Positions 22,994 to 33,150 of a DNA stretch of 64,000 bases are shown here, in pieces. Each line of letters begins with the position of its first letter. Positions within the stretch are counted from its first letter, which is position 1. Source of the DNA: Podocnemis expansa (taxonomy: Eukaryota > Chordata > Testudines > Podocnemididae); the NCBI GenBank assembly GCA_007922195.1, contig ML682059.1, positions 16,149,940-16,213,939 on the forward strand, read 5' to 3'. Below the pieces are notes generated by a model. That model was not told the DNA's origin, ran no database searches, and was given only the letters and a program-made list of their open reading frames with translations. The translations under genes were made by a program, and so were the position numbers.

Positions 22994-23175
22994 CAATGTT
23001 CCCTCTAAAGTGATGATGCAGCTGAACAAGTTATGGATATGCTTGGGGGAGGGGGGGCAGCAGGCAGCAGGGAAAGGGCCTGATATACATTCAGGAATTT
23101 GCTCAGCTGCCTCTATAACTCTCTCAGCTGCATCCATATCTTGCTCAGCTGCATCATCACCTTGGAGGGAACATT
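22994..23175. mobile_element. hAT-like MITE, about 180 bp, long inverted repeats
   Basis: The left end (CAATGTTCCCTCTAAAGTG, then ATGATGCAGCTGAAC) is mirrored by the right end (GCTCAGCTGCATCATC, then ACCTTGGAGGGAACATT) over about 40 bases. CAGTGTTCCCTCTAA-type termini are frequent in reptile hAT MITEs. The target duplication is not visible, perhaps because its left side abuts other inserted DNA. Confidence 0.65.
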
Positions 23176-23629
23176 CAAGCTTTCATCCAAAACAGACCAC
23201 GTGATCCATTGTCTACAGTCAGGCCCTAAAATATAACTGTATTTGCTCTAATCCCTCAGACAGAGACAGACACTGTCAGGATCTCTATCAAATATTCTTA
23301 AAACTACAGTACTCACCTGCAGAAGTGTAAAAAAAAAAAAAAATCACAGAACCAGACAGGTACCCTGAAATCAACTACTACAGAAGAAGCCCAAGAAAGA
23401 AAACAACAGAACACTACTTACTGGTCATCACATACAGCCCCCAAGTCAGACCTCTATAATGCATCATTAACAAGCTACAGCCTACTCTAAAAGGTGATCC
23501 CTCACTCTCTCAAGCCTTGGGAAACAAGCCTCTCCTTGCCTACAGACAGCCCCTAACCTTAAACAGATAATCACCAGCAACTAGATGCCTAAGAACAAAA
23601 ACATTAAAGCAGACATACCCCTGCAACAG

Positions 23630-23955
23630 ACCAGGTTGCCAACTTTGCCCACATATCTGCACAAAAGACACCATCATAGGACCTAATCAAGCCAGCTACT
23701 CCATCAAGGGCTCATTTACCTGCTCATCCACTAATGTGATTTATGCCATCATGTGCCCAGAAATGCCCCCACACCTTATACATTGGACAAACAGGACAAT
23801 CTCTGCGCAAAAGAATAAATGGGCACACAACTGACATCAGAAATCACAACATTCAAAAACCAGTAGCTAAGCACTTTAATCTTCCTAATCACTTTGATTG
23901 TTTGTCGATATCTGTGCTCAAACAGATGGTCAACACACCAAGACTTTAAAGAGAA
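23630..23955 (+). pseudogene. Penelope-like GIY-YIG endonuclease domain, second copy
   Basis: The frame reads MPSCAQKCPHTLYIGQTGQS, then LRKRINGHTTDIRNHNIQ, AKHFNLPNHFDC and LKQMVNTPRL. The match to the minus-strand copy at 20279-20757 is close, but the first part of the frame (IMC region) is shifted by an indel near 23757. The Cys-rich linker lies upstream, at about 23630-23740. The domain is the nicking endonuclease of Penelope-like elements. It sits at the 3' end of the RT-containing copy and is followed by the tail to 24310. Confidence 0.75.
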
Positions 23956-24310
23956 ACAGCAGAACTGGGAACTAATAGGCAGGTTTGATTAGATTAAATC
24001 ATGACTATGGATTCTTTTCCCATTACAACAGATGTTTTGAACTCTCTTTCCTCTCTATGCTTTTTTCCAGTGTTCGAATATTAACAACTGCTTTGATTTG
24101 CTGTCACTGTGTGACCTGATCCCATGATTTACACTTCTCTGCATTTATTTTCCTGCCATTCTGTAAGTTCCCCATCTTCAAAGTGTCTGACAAAGTGGGA
24201 TTTTTTCCCATGAAAGTTTATGGAATAAATAAATTAGCCTTTACATACTACATGACTCCTTGCTTGTTTTGCAGAACTAAACTAACATGGTTACCCCTTT
24301 GGAACTTAAT

Positions 24311-27300
24311 GGCTAATGTCTGTTTTGTGCCAGAGACTATGTGAAGTGAGCTGCTAGTCTCAGACCACATTTTACTGAAAACAAGAAAACATTATAAAGC
24401 AAGCACCAGTGTAAACTGATACCTACTGGCACCTTATTAGCCACCCAAATGAAAAGGCCAAGAATGGAAGGAACTTGAAAAACACTGTCTACAAAGGCTT
24501 GAAGGCTGTCTATCAATATGATTTCTGTATGTTTGTATATAGGGAATGGGCAAAGCTGTATTACTGTCCTACTGCAGCTATTGCATATATTAAGATCAGT
24601 TCCCAGTGCTGATAATTTAGGATTTCAGCATTACATTCATTTTAAAACACTTTGAAAAATTCATCACACTAATAGTAACAAATCTCCCAGATGATACAAC
24701 CATATCATTATGTTTTCCCAGAGCTCCAGGTTTGGCTTCAGAAGCTGTTTGCAGTCTTGTTGGTTACCTTACCAAATTAACAGCAAGATCACAGCTTCAT
24801 ACAGCAACTAGGTTCACTAAGTAGCATACTGGTCTACTATAAATGTCTGTAGGCAGAGATTAGAAAAGAATTGAGGAGTGATTTAATTGATAACATTAGA
24901 GCCATCCCACCTTTTATTATTATTATTATTATTTCTCCTTGAGCCACTGCTTTGGCATGGATTCATTCAGTTTAAGTGTATCTCTTTATTCCTCCCACCA
25001 GTTCTGAGAGCAAAAAAGAGGTTTACGGCATGCTATAAATATGTAATAAGAAAGCTATGCTAGCTGTCAGAGAATATTCCAGTGTTTAATGACAGTTTTC
25101 AAAATGTAAGGCTTACATCTCTCAGGTACTATAGCTACCTCAGCCAGGGAAAAATAGTCATGTTTCTCCAGTATTTATTTGAATATTTCACTATTTCAAG
25201 CTATTTGCATTCATCCAAGACTAACCAAAGCCTGAATCTCACAGTAAGCACTACTAACAAACCTCGTTTTGGAGTCACAAAGGAATAAAGTTAAAAGTAG
25301 AGTCTGAATGAAAGGTCTTTAGTGGAATATCAACCCTAGCCTACTGAAGAGACAATACTGTCAAAAACAAAAGTTGCCCTACTTTTCAAAATCATTTGGA
25401 AGTCCTTACCCCCGCACACAAATATACTAAATAAAACACACAGACATGCTGTTACATTAAAGTCGAGTCACAAAACATTTTCCTGGGAAAACAAGATGAT
25501 AAAAAAGTTAAAGATTCTTATTGATTTCTCACAGGGAAATTGAACATGTTAGACTATCACAGCTCAGAAAGACTAATTGCACTATCACTGCTGTAGCTAA
25601 GGTTTTGTCATATCAAATATAGGGGATTTATGTTAGCTTTAAAACAGGTATTTGGATAGAAATTTTCTGCATTTTTTTTCTTAAATTTAATAAAAGTGTG
25701 ACTTTTTAAGATGCCTAACTGCTATTTCTGTTGCCTGTATGTTAGACATGCATTTCTTTATGAAATGCTATATGCAGCTTGATGCTATTTCTAAATAGTT
25801 AGTGTAAAAACTAGAGAACTGAGACTAGGATTTTTTTCTTTGCATTAGGTGTCATATATTCATGATACTCTAGTGTACTTTATTGAGTCATTACACATCT
25901 TATTTTTAACAGGAAGCCAATACAGTCATAATCTGAATCAATATTAATGTGAAATAATAAACTGCTTTATGATTTGAGGCTCAAATCCTGCCCTAATGCC
26001 TACCCTGAATAACTCTATTTGAAAGCTGCTAGAGAACATTTTAGGGCCAATAAAGGAAGAAATCTCTCCCATTACCTCCTCCAAGGTTGCAGGGCAGAAA
26101 GAGAACCATGTTGTAGCCACTACAACAGCCTGCAAATTGGAGATATTACACAACCCATGTGCTGCAATACTTAATCACACCATTTTGGGTTAAGGATGAA
26201 TTCTCATAAATGAACTTTTGAGGTGATTGCTGAGACTTCCTAAACCATAGACTTAAATCATATTATTGATTATAAAGAGAATTTAGCCCAAGTGAGAGCT
26301 GCAGTATCACCCCCTTTGGGTTGATTGTATTTAATTTATTGGAAGATAGTACAAATGAATTCTACAAGGGAAATACTTTAAAATATGCTATAAATTGAGG
26401 AGCTCAAGGCAATCTGAATTTCAAAAATGTTTACAAATATAGCCTCAAATCAAATACCTTTTTATCAAAAGGAAGGAAGGAGATTAGATAGACTGAAAAC
26501 AATAAATTCAATAGTATTCACTCCACTCTTGTTTTTTATCTGTATCATCACCTCTACTGGAGGTCGGAATGTGCTCTGTCTTATCTAAATGTAGGAGGAT
26601 TCTGATTACATTTTTTAAAAAATGCACCACAGATGAATTGTTTTCATTAATCATTTAATAGCATTTTTCCATTTCATTTTGGGGGTTCCCCCATCCTCTA
26701 TTTCACCTTCTGTATATAAATTACATGAAGAAACAAAACAAAGTGTAAATGAATGATAGATTAAAGTAGAGGATTATTGCAAAGAATTCTGTGGTGATCA
26801 GAAATTGCTGTTGGTCTAAAACATAATGTATTCTAGTTGACAAATGAGAGATTCAGCCTTGTTTTTAAACTATTTCGAAGCAGTGGGTGAATAATGTCCA
26901 AACCAGGATGTTCTTTCTCAAGAGATCAGAAACAAGAAATTTAGAATCTGCAAAACTGATGGAAAATAAATACTGGTATGAAAAATCTGAAAAATTCAGT
27001 TCTCAGAAATAGCAATAAATCCATTCATTCTAAAAACCAAACCAAACCAAAACAAAACAAAAGCAAACAACCAGCCTATAAAAACCTAACAGTGTAGCAA
27101 ATCATATTGCTAAATTAATTCATATTTTCTCATCATAACTTAGATAATTGCTACTACACAAAATAAACTTAAATGCCTTATTATAAAAATATTATTACAT
27201 GTTTATGAGTATTAAAATATAGCACAAAGTACCACCTGAATAATTTCTTTTTATCATTGTTTTCAAAAGCACTGTCTTCAAAACACACCATTTCCAAGAT

Positions 27301-27496
27301 TACATTAGATGATGTAATCAGTGCTCCTTATGTGTAATGTCATTCATGAAAATCCAAATACCGTATGTTCTCATTTCCCCCATCCTCCAAAATTAAATTT
27401 CCTATAATTAAGTGTTGGATTTGTAGCTACCAACAAAGAGGAGGCAAAAAGACCAAATATAGGAGACAATCATTTGAGGTATGACTACTTACAGAA
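24311..27496. other. AT-rich background, no recognised gene
   Basis: There is an ATT microsatellite at about 24914-24934 and an AAACC/AAAAC-rich tract at about 27036-27070. No coding motif, RNA gene or clear mobile element is seen over 3.2 kb. Confidence 0.4.
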
Positions 27497-27922
27497 GTCA
27501 AGAAGGATATTGATAAATTGGAGGGCATTTAGAGAAGGGCCATAATCAGAAAACCTGCCTTTAGTGTTAGACTCACTGAGTTCAATTCATTTAACAAAGA
27601 GAAGGTTAAGGAGTGACTTCTCTGCAGTCTGTTAACACCTACATAGGGAAAAACTATTTTATAATTGGTTGTTTAAACTACAGATAAATAACTGGATGTT
27701 TTAGCTAGACAGATTCAGACTAGAAATAAGTCAGAAATAAGTGAGAGTAATTAGTCATTGGCACAATTTGCCGGAGGCCACGGAGTAATTTTTACAATAA
27801 GATTGGTTGTTTTTTCCAAAAGCTATGCCCTGGGAATTGTTTTGGAGATGTTCAATGACTTGAGTGATACAGGACATAAGACTTGATGATCATTATGGTT
27901 GTTTATGGCCTTGGACTCCATG
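27497..27922 (+). mobile_element. CR1 LINE 3' end, truncated
   Basis: The sequence follows the last part of CR1 ORF2 and the 3' untranslated region. It has GAAGGATATTGATAAATTGG, TTAACAAAGAGAAGGTTAAG, AATAAGTGAGAGTAATTAG and the end GATGATCATTATGGTTG plus TATGGCCTTGGACTCCATGA. It is an old copy, 5'-truncated, on the plus strand, of a subfamily different from the CR1 at 37.3-42 kb. Confidence 0.75.
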
Positions 27923-28284
27923 ACTCTGAAAGTAGCCAGAACTCACATGCTTTCTTTTGATCTATTTTCCTTACTTGCATGTAAAAACAGAATCTTTAAA
28001 ATTATCATTGCACCATTTAAAAAGATGTTAGAAAAGGGGGAAAGTGTAGAAATTTGGCAGAACTTTGAAAGTGTATGTTATAAAATTGTTCATTCACCCA
28101 GGAGTTTTGGAAAACAGCAGAAGACAAACTGAAAACTCTAGTTGGGCAAGAGAAACCAAGTGATCTAACACTAGTATTGTTAAATGATCCTTCCTGATAT
28201 TGCAAGAGGCAAACAAACTTAAGGTTTCAATAGTATAATTGCTCTTGATGGCAAACAGAATATAGTATTGGGGAGAAAACATGG

Positions 28285-28845
28285 GCAACCACTAGAGGCG
28301 TTGCTCCCCTGAAAAAAGGGTTGGGGCCTGGGCCCTGCCTCCTGCCAATGGCCCAGTGCAGTTCCTGCCACTGCTGGCCAGCAGGTGGTGGCCCAGGTGG
28401 GCCCAATCTGGCCCAGCCACTGCCTGCTGGTCAGAAGCAAACAGCCCAAGCTGAGATCTGGCTCCTGGTGTTTGCCGCTGGCCGGCAGGCAACTGCTGGA
28501 GCTGGATGGTTGGGGCCATACCAGGCCAGGTTAGGCCAAGGCAGGCCACCTGCTGCTGGCTGGCAGCAGCAAGAGCTGGATCCAAGCCTGGGCTGTGTGC
28601 TGCTGGCCTGCGGGGAGTGGCTAGGGCCAGATCAGGCCCACCAGCTGCTGGCTGGCAGCGGCAAGAGACAGATCCAAGCTGGCCAGCGGCAGTCAGCCTG
28701 GGCTCAGATCCAGCTCCTGTCACTACAGGCCAGTGTCAGGTGGCGCCGGTGGGCCTGATCCAGCCCGAGCCACTGCTGGCACTGGGCCAGAGATGTGGGG
28801 GTCTGCAGCCCCTTGGGCCCTATGGCAGTGACGCCCCTGCCAATC
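28285..28845. repeat. GC-rich degenerate repeat block
   Basis: This GC-rich stretch in an AT-rich neighbourhood is made of recurring phrases (TGCTGGCTGGCAGC, GGCCCAG, GAGCTGGATC, CAGATCCA) at irregular spacing, like a decayed minisatellite. The borders AGAGGCGTTGCTCC (28296) and GGCAGTGACGCCCCT (28824) are weakly inverted, which would suit a non-autonomous DNA element. The open frames on both strands (132-145 codons) come from composition, not from a known protein. Confidence 0.45.
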
Positions 28846-29561
28846 ACTATCAGCAGAAGAGCAGATTAGTTCATTGGCTGATGCGACTCCATCTGCAAGA
28901 CTAATATGTAAGAGGGATTACTTAAGAGAGATTATGAGAATGTGCAAAAAAACCTTCCTAAAAAATGGACTATACCCAATCCATCTGCACCAAAAGTCAT
29001 AGGAGAGTGAAACTTCAAAGGTCTTTGGATCCATGGGGAAACTAAAATGACCCTGTGGCATGTTTCTGCAGAGCTTTTGCTGTCTCTGCTATGTGGGTCC
29101 TGTTGGCTTCCGCACCTCCATGCTTTCACATCTAGCCGTTGTGTTCCCCACAGAGATGTAGGCATAGAAGGATATACTTTTCAGAGCAACAGTGGGCTGA
29201 TTCCCCACTGCCTTGCACCTTGTGTACTTTTACACATGCACAAAATGCATGCAACATTCTGTTCTAACAGAACTTAGGATTTTCTATCCACTTTGCACAC
29301 CAGGAAAAGAGTGCACAAGATAAAAGGCAGTGAAGAGTCTGGTGCATTGATTTTCACATGTATGTCCACTCAGAAGTCCACTTAGCTCTAAGTGTAGCTG
29401 CTGTGCCTGAGCCACCCCTCTCAGCTTAAAACCTTGTTGTCTGAGATCCAGCCTTGTTGTGGGATAAGCTCTCCTTAACCCCCCCGCCCCCCCCCGTGTG
29501 GAAAACACAAGAGGCATGAGCAAGGGAGGGAGCCTCCACAGTCTTCTTAACTCGCAATATC
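28846..29561. other. Unassigned, probably part of an interspersed repeat
   Basis: Moderate GC content, with a G/C-rich tract at about 29478-29497. No gene is recognised. It may belong with the tandem repeats and the sequence to 30650 in one minus-strand element, but the borders are not visible. Confidence 0.3.
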
Positions 29562-29747
29562 AAAGTCAGAATGCAGCCCCCTAGTCAGGGCAGCATGACC
29601 TAGTGGCCACAGCATCAATCACAATGTCAATATGAGGCCCTTTGGCAGGGCAGCATGGCCTACCAGCCACAGAGTCACTATCAAAAGTCAGTTTGCAGTC
29701 CTTGGGTCAGGGCAACATGGCCTAGTAGCCACAGCGTCACTATCAAA
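29562..29747. repeat. Three tandem copies of a ~62-bp unit
   Basis: Three successive copies share CAGGGCAGCATG(A/G)CCTA, GCCACAG and TCA(C)TATCAAA. The copies differ by substitutions and small indels. A Harbinger MITE is inserted directly after the last TATCAAA. Confidence 0.7.
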
Positions 29748-30131
29748 GGGTATGTCCACACAAGTCTTTTATTTCAAAACAACACTGGTTGTTTTGAACT
29801 AAAAAACTGAATGTCCACATGACGTTTTCTTATTTCGAAATGACAGGCTCTGTCATTTCAAAATAATTGTCATTTTGAAACAGCTTAAACCTTAAATGGT
29901 TATTTCAAAATAAGGCCGTTTGGACATGCTGTTTCGAAACAACACCATTGTTTCGAAACAACTGTTTCGAAACAACATGTCCAAATGGCCTTATTTCAAA
30001 ATAACCATTTTGAAATAACAGCTGTTTCGAAAGCAGGCTTTCCCTTAATTTGAATTAACATTTACTTAATTCAAATTAACTCATTTTGAAATAACTTATT
30101 TCGAAATAATGATGTATGTGTGGACATAGCC
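29748..30131. mobile_element. Harbinger-type MITE with TTATTTCGAAATAA / TGTTTCGAAACA arrays, TSD AAA
   Basis: It starts GGGTATGTCCACAC and ends GTGTGGACATAGCC, flanked by AAA at 29745-29747 and 30132-30134. The core is a long hairpin: GGACATGCTGTTTCGAAAC faces GTTTCGAAACAACATGTCC. Several TTTCGAAA palindromes keep their CpG intact, more than in the copy at 16827. It is 384 bases and non-coding. Confidence 0.85.
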
Positions 30132-30794
30132 AAAGGGTGCCCACAAAGGGACACAGTGCCCAGGTAGGCGGGCTCAGGCCTTCCTACCCCACTAAACCCC
30201 AGCTCAGGGCTTTATCAGTGCTGGGGGTGTATGGCACCAGGTCAGCAGGGATCCACATCAAAACACACCAACTAGTTCTCCACATAACCCCCAGCTCCAC
30301 TCAACAGGCTACTTCCAACCTGAGTACCAGAAACGACTTCCTGTAAGGTGCTGATCCACACCTTCTCACCTCTTAGGACAGCTGCTGTCAGCTTCCCTGA
30401 AGCTCTCTCAGAGTGGCTGGCTGTAGTAAGCACCTGGGCATCAGTCTGCGGGTGCTCATTACAGAGCAGCTGCTCCTCAGAGCTCCCTCTGTGGTCAGTC
30501 TCTCGCACTGCTTGGGGCTGCTACAGATCCATGTCAGGAGCTTCCAGCGTATGTCCTCTCCCTTCACTCCTCAGCCCTGAAAGAACTGAGCAGCTTCCTT
30601 TTATGCTGGGGCAGCAGGCAAAGTAAGTTTACCCCATCACACAGCCCCTCAGGTTTCTGATATCCTCTAAACAAATTTCATCAATTTTTGCTCATATCAC
30701 TGAAATGGAACATATTGACCTATAATAATAGTGCCTAGCTCTGACTAGGGCTTTGGATCAGGCTTCTATGCAAAAGAAGTATATAGGTTAGCTT
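30132..30794. other. GC-richer repeat-like sequence, unassigned
   Basis: The sequence to about 30650 is GC-richer than the background and continues the style of 29562-29747. On the minus strand CAGCATAAAAGGAAGCTGC near 30600 might be a TATA-like promoter box of an LTR or LINE 5' region. That is a guess and I see no LTR borders. Confidence 0.3.
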
Positions 30795-30887
30795 GTATCA
30801 GTAATAATAACAAGGATAGTAACTAGCACTTACATAACGCTTTTCATCAATAGAACTCAAAGTGCTTTACAAAGGAAGTCATTATTA

Positions 30888-31505
30888 CAACAAGGAGTCC
30901 TGTGGCACTTTTAAAGACTTAACAAATTTATTTATAGCATAAGCTTTCATTGGAGAAAATCCCACTTCATCAGACACTTTGTGTGATTTTCTCACACAAA
31001 AGTTCGTGTGATAAATAAATTTGTTAGTCTTTAAGGCTATGTCTACACTAGGAAAACTTAGTTCGACTCTGTTAATTCGAACTAAAAGTTTGAGCTTAGT
31101 GCAAACTAACTCAAACTTATTATTACAAATTAACAACATGGACTAATTCAAACTAACATTAGTTCGAATTTGTCCACTTTTTTAATTCAAACTAACTGCG
31201 TTTAGGTTGAATTTATTAAGCTCAAACTAAGGGTTAATCCTTGTTTACATCAGCCTTAGTTCAAAGTAATTGAACTAAGGACCTCATTTGAACTACCTGG
31301 CAGGTCTTACTAGTTCCAACTGAGCTTACTAGTTCGAACTAAGGGATTCCTTGGTTCAAATAAATGAAAGCCTAGTGTAGATAGATACTAAGTTAGTTTG
31401 AATTAAGCTTCCTTAATTTGAACTAATTTGCAAGTGTAGACATATCCTAAAAGTGCCACAAGACTTGTTTTGCTGAACTAGACTAATATGGCTACCCTTT
31501 TGCAG
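30888..31505. mobile_element. Penelope-tail foldback inside the MIR-like SINE
   Basis: The left arm (30888-30985) is the tail on the minus strand, with GTCCTGTGGCACTTTTAAAG and AAATCCCACTTCATCAGACA. The right arm is the tail on the plus strand, from GATAAATAAATTTGTTAGTC at 31011 and, after the MITE at 31035-31447, AAAGTGCCACAAGACTTG and ACTAATATGGCTACCC. The arms are joined near the TGATTTTCTCACACAAAAG centre. No RT or endonuclease is present. Confidence 0.7.
31035..31447. mobile_element. Harbinger-type MITE with AGTTCGAACTAA arrays, TSD TAA
   Basis: It starts GGCTATGTCTACAC and ends GTGTAGACATATCC. TAA is duplicated at 31032-31034 and 31448-31450. Removing the element restores the Penelope tail TTAGTCTTTAAAAGTGCC exactly. 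Palindromes of the type CTAGTTCGAACTAAG (31328) recur in both arms. The 413-base unit is non-coding and of the same family as 12308, 36907 and 50851. Confidence 0.9.
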
Positions 31506-31682
31506 GTCAATATTATTAGCCTTATACAGACGGGGAAACTGAGATACAGAGCAGAGATATAACTTGCCCAAGATTACCCAGAAGTCCAACAATAGAGTAG
31601 AGAATTGAATTCAGCTCATGCAAGTCTTAGCCCAGTGTTCTGTCTACTGATTAAGCAATGCTTATAAAAAGTGTTTTACCTT

Positions 31683-32248
31683 AGAATCATAGAATATTAG
31701 AGCTGAAAGGGGCATCATGGGGTCATCTAGTCCAGCACCCTACTAAAAGCAGGACTGCTCCCACTAAATCATCCTAGACAGAGTTTTGTCTAACCTGGCT
31801 TTACAAGTTTCCAAAGACGGAGATTCCACCACCTCCCTAGGTAACCCATTCCAATGCTTCACCACCCTCATAGGGAGAAAATTTTTCCTACTATCCAACC
31901 TCAACTGCCCCAGCTACAACTTGAAACCACTGCTTCTTGTTCTGTCCTCTATCACCACTGAGAACAGCCTTGGTCACTCCTCTTTGGAGCACCCCTTCAA
32001 ATAGTTGGAGGTTCCCATCAAATCCCCACTAATCTTTTTTGTTGACCTCAGCTGGACTCCTTCTAATTTTCCATATCCTTTCCACTGGGGAGCCCCAAAC
32101 TGGACACAATATTCCAGATGCCCTCGCCAGTGCCAGATGGAGGGGAATAATCACATCCCTCAATAATCTGCTGGCAATACTCCTACTGATGAAGTCCAAT
32201 ATTCCATTGGTCTTTTTGACAACCCGAATGGTTGCCCACATCCTTTAG
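31683..32248 (-). mobile_element. CR1 LINE 3' end, antisense
   Basis: In reverse the sequence begins in the C-terminal part of ORF2: LFTSALGE-like DNA near 32100-32240, with KANGI and SLLYSALA-type codons still recognisable. It passes through the 3' region and ends with the CR1 terminal ATTCTA motif (GAATCATAGAATATTAGAG at 31684). It is related to the long CR1 at 37334-42003 but older. The 5' truncation is near 32248. Confidence 0.8.
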
Positions 32249-32579
32249 TGCGTTTTCAGTTTAGAGGTTTTCAGCAACGTGTTCCCAAAGCACCAGCCCT
32301 TTGAAGGATTCAGATCATCCCGTCACTGTTGATATGCTAAGGGATCTGGGCAGATCCTAGAGCCCATATGTCTGTGGATAACAGATGGCTTTGTTCAGGG
32401 CAGCATTTATGGTAGTTTTGGAGCTTTTCAGATCGGTGAACCAGTATGTTGGTCTTATAGAGACTGTTCTGGAAGGACTTTAGAATTAAGGGCTGAACAC
32501 TGGGAGGGGAAAGAGGTGATATTAACCTTGAGGAGGCCAAAGATGAACCAAGGAAATTGGGGTGAATCTATTTTTCACT

Positions 32580-33150
32580 AGGAAGGTGGCAAGCTCAGGA
32601 GCTGTTTTGTGCAGGCTGGAAGGGCAAACACGGCAATCAGACCCAAGAGAGATGGGCCCCTTTTAATTCTTCGTGAAGCATTCCTCAGCTGGCATGCTAT
32701 GGTATCAAGTGTGGCCCTTTCTATACTGTGGTGGCCCATGAGCAGGCACCCCATATGACTGTGATTCACTTTGGGGAAAATTATTTGGGGACATATAAAA
32801 AGAGGGGGATTTAATGCTTAGAGGGTCTTGAGGCAGGGACTTGAGACTTGATGCTCAAAGGACTTGAGGCAGATCCTGGAATTTTTCCCAATAGTAAAAA
32901 TTATTTAGTCAACATGTTCCAATGCATTGGGGTACTGAGGAGCTGTAAAGTCCCTTTTGGTTGACAAGGCTGGGCTGATGTGAACAAAGAAGTGACCAAA
33001 TTCATAGCTGACATAGGAGGGTCACGTACAGCTGTAGCACCAGAATTATTCAGAGAGGATGGGATCCACCTGTCAGAATTGATAGCTGACACATTTTTGG
33101 CCAATATTATAGGGAGTTTTAGTAGACATCTGGGAACCCGGCTAAACTTG
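32580..33150 (+). pseudogene. Relic SGNH/GDSL-type hydrolase domain of a retroelement
   Basis: One frame near 32750 reads HMTVIHFGENYLG, resembling the block III of retroelement SGNH hydrolases (VIHLGGNDL). Another, at 32980-33155, reads VTKFIADIGG and LFREDGIHLSELIADTFLAN, resembling block V (DGxHL) and the end of the domain. The frame is lost in between. Such hydrolases occur in DIRS/Ngaro-like tyrosine-recombinase retrotransposons of reptiles, and a different one occurs in CR1 ORF1. Downstream GGAATAAAGTTGCAG (33509) may be its poly(A) signal region. The family assignment is tentative. Confidence 0.45.

Larger units (their letters stand above)
21744..23175. mobile_element. Composite insertion with hAT-like CAATGTTCCCTCTA ends
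   Basis: The left border at 21744 reads CAATGTTCCCTCTAGACTGC. The right border near 23173 reads GGAGGGAACATT, so the 1.4-kb block has hAT-like inverted termini. A smaller complete MITE of related type fills 22994-23175. The middle contains a GC-rich part (21780-22160), AAAC and CA microsatellites at about 22286-22334, and a tRNA-like stretch near 22435-22515. No convincing eight-base duplication is seen around the whole block, so several events are likely. Confidence 0.5.
20763..24310 (+). mobile_element. Penelope-like element, RT and GIY-YIG parts, split by hAT insertions
   Basis: The element runs on the plus strand as RT (20763-21109 and 21300-21743), then the RT C-terminal part, linker and GIY-YIG domain (23176-23955), and 3' tail (to 24310). 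Two insertions interrupt it, at 21110-21299 and about 21744-23175. The interrupted halves fit the order of an RT followed by an endonuclease domain, and the sequence on both sides of 21744-23175 (TACCTACATCCCTCA / CAAGCTTTCATCCAAAACAG) reads as one RT region. The tail ends with AGTGCC-type and CTAACATGGTTACCCC sequence shared by the foldbacks. Numerous stops show it is dead. Confidence 0.7.
30795..31665 (-). mobile_element. MIR-like SINE, split by a Penelope tail
   Basis: The left part (30795-30887) reads ACTAGCACTTACATAACGC and CTCAAAGTGCTTTACAAAGG. The right part (31506-31665) reads GACGGGGAAACTGAGATACA, ACTTGCCCAAGATTACCCAG and GAATTGAATTCAGCTC. In reverse this follows the MIR/core-SINE order, with the tRNA-related end on the right. 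GTCATTATTA (30878-30887) and GTCAATATTATTA (31506-31518) look like the duplicated target of the Penelope insertion. Confidence 0.6.

Noticed and set aside
28321..28904. Long frames of 132 to 145 codons on both strands in the GC-rich block
   Set aside because: They are repetitive Ala/Gly/Trp/Leu-rich translations of a degenerate minisatellite, with equal openness on both strands.
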